Source of the DNA: ZLKRG08 sp046094385
GTDB lineage: Bacteria; Actinomycetota; Actinomycetes; Nanopelagicales; Nanopelagicaceae
DNA: 5,359 bases
Assembly (NCBI GenBank): GCA_046094385.1
Contig: JBJTHJ010000047.1
Location: 1-5,359, forward strand
Direction of reading: 5' to 3'
Shown: piece after piece, positions 5,359-5,359 of the stretch
How the letters are laid out: every line of letters starts with the position of its first letter
Numbering within the stretch: the first letter of the stretch is position 1
Position numbers and translations under genes: made by a program
Notes under the pieces: generated by a model
Told to the model about the DNA's origin: nothing
The model's database searches: none
What the model saw: only the letters and a program-made list of their open reading frames with translations

Positions 5359-5359
5359 A

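Overview
The window looks like a contig from a low-to-moderate GC actinobacterium. The main part is roughly 40-45% GC by hand count of sample lines. The assignment rests on three things: the SmpB sequence has actinobacterial-style motifs (GSWTNH, PRRDRKLL, HRAEI); the Tad gene order (tadA-tadB-tadC, small Flp-like pilin, two TadE-like proteins, TadG-like protein) matches the compact cluster known from Actinobacteria such as Mycobacterium tuberculosis Rv3659c-Rv3654c; and a MalG-type sugar permease lies next door. A streamlined freshwater lineage of the acI/Nanopelagicales kind would fit, but that is inference.

Layout: bases 1 to about 200-239 form a very GC-rich block (about 71% GC over 1-240) that does not resemble the rest. 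It is probably from another genome, joined here by assembly error or, less likely, by recombination. From about 198 to 4558 there is a Tad/Flp pilus operon on the + strand: tadA (CpaF-type ATPase, N-terminus lost or replaced), tadB and tadC (inner-membrane platform), then a 136-base gap, then a short Flp-like pilin and three pseudopilin-type proteins. The gap holds a 15-bp stem-loop over the tadC stop codon, a cluster of CTAG-containing repeats and a purine-rich leader. Next comes a 109-base gap with a 15-bp tandem repeat, then smpB (4668-5150), and convergent to it the 3' end of a sugar ABC transporter permease gene (5176-5358, - strand).

How the genes work together: TadA hydrolyses ATP to drive the TadB/TadC platform, which assembles the Flp-like pilin with the TadE/TadG-type minor proteins outside the cell. 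The gap before the pilin gene is the natural place to raise pilin expression above that of the machinery. No prepilin peptidase (TadV/CpaA) or TadZ/CpaE/Ssd gene is visible. smpB encodes the tmRNA-binding ribosome-rescue protein; the tmRNA gene itself was not seen. I found no evidence for a wholly new system. The points worth a second look are the GC-rich junction, the two structured or repetitive gaps, and the non-canonical prepilin cleavage motifs.
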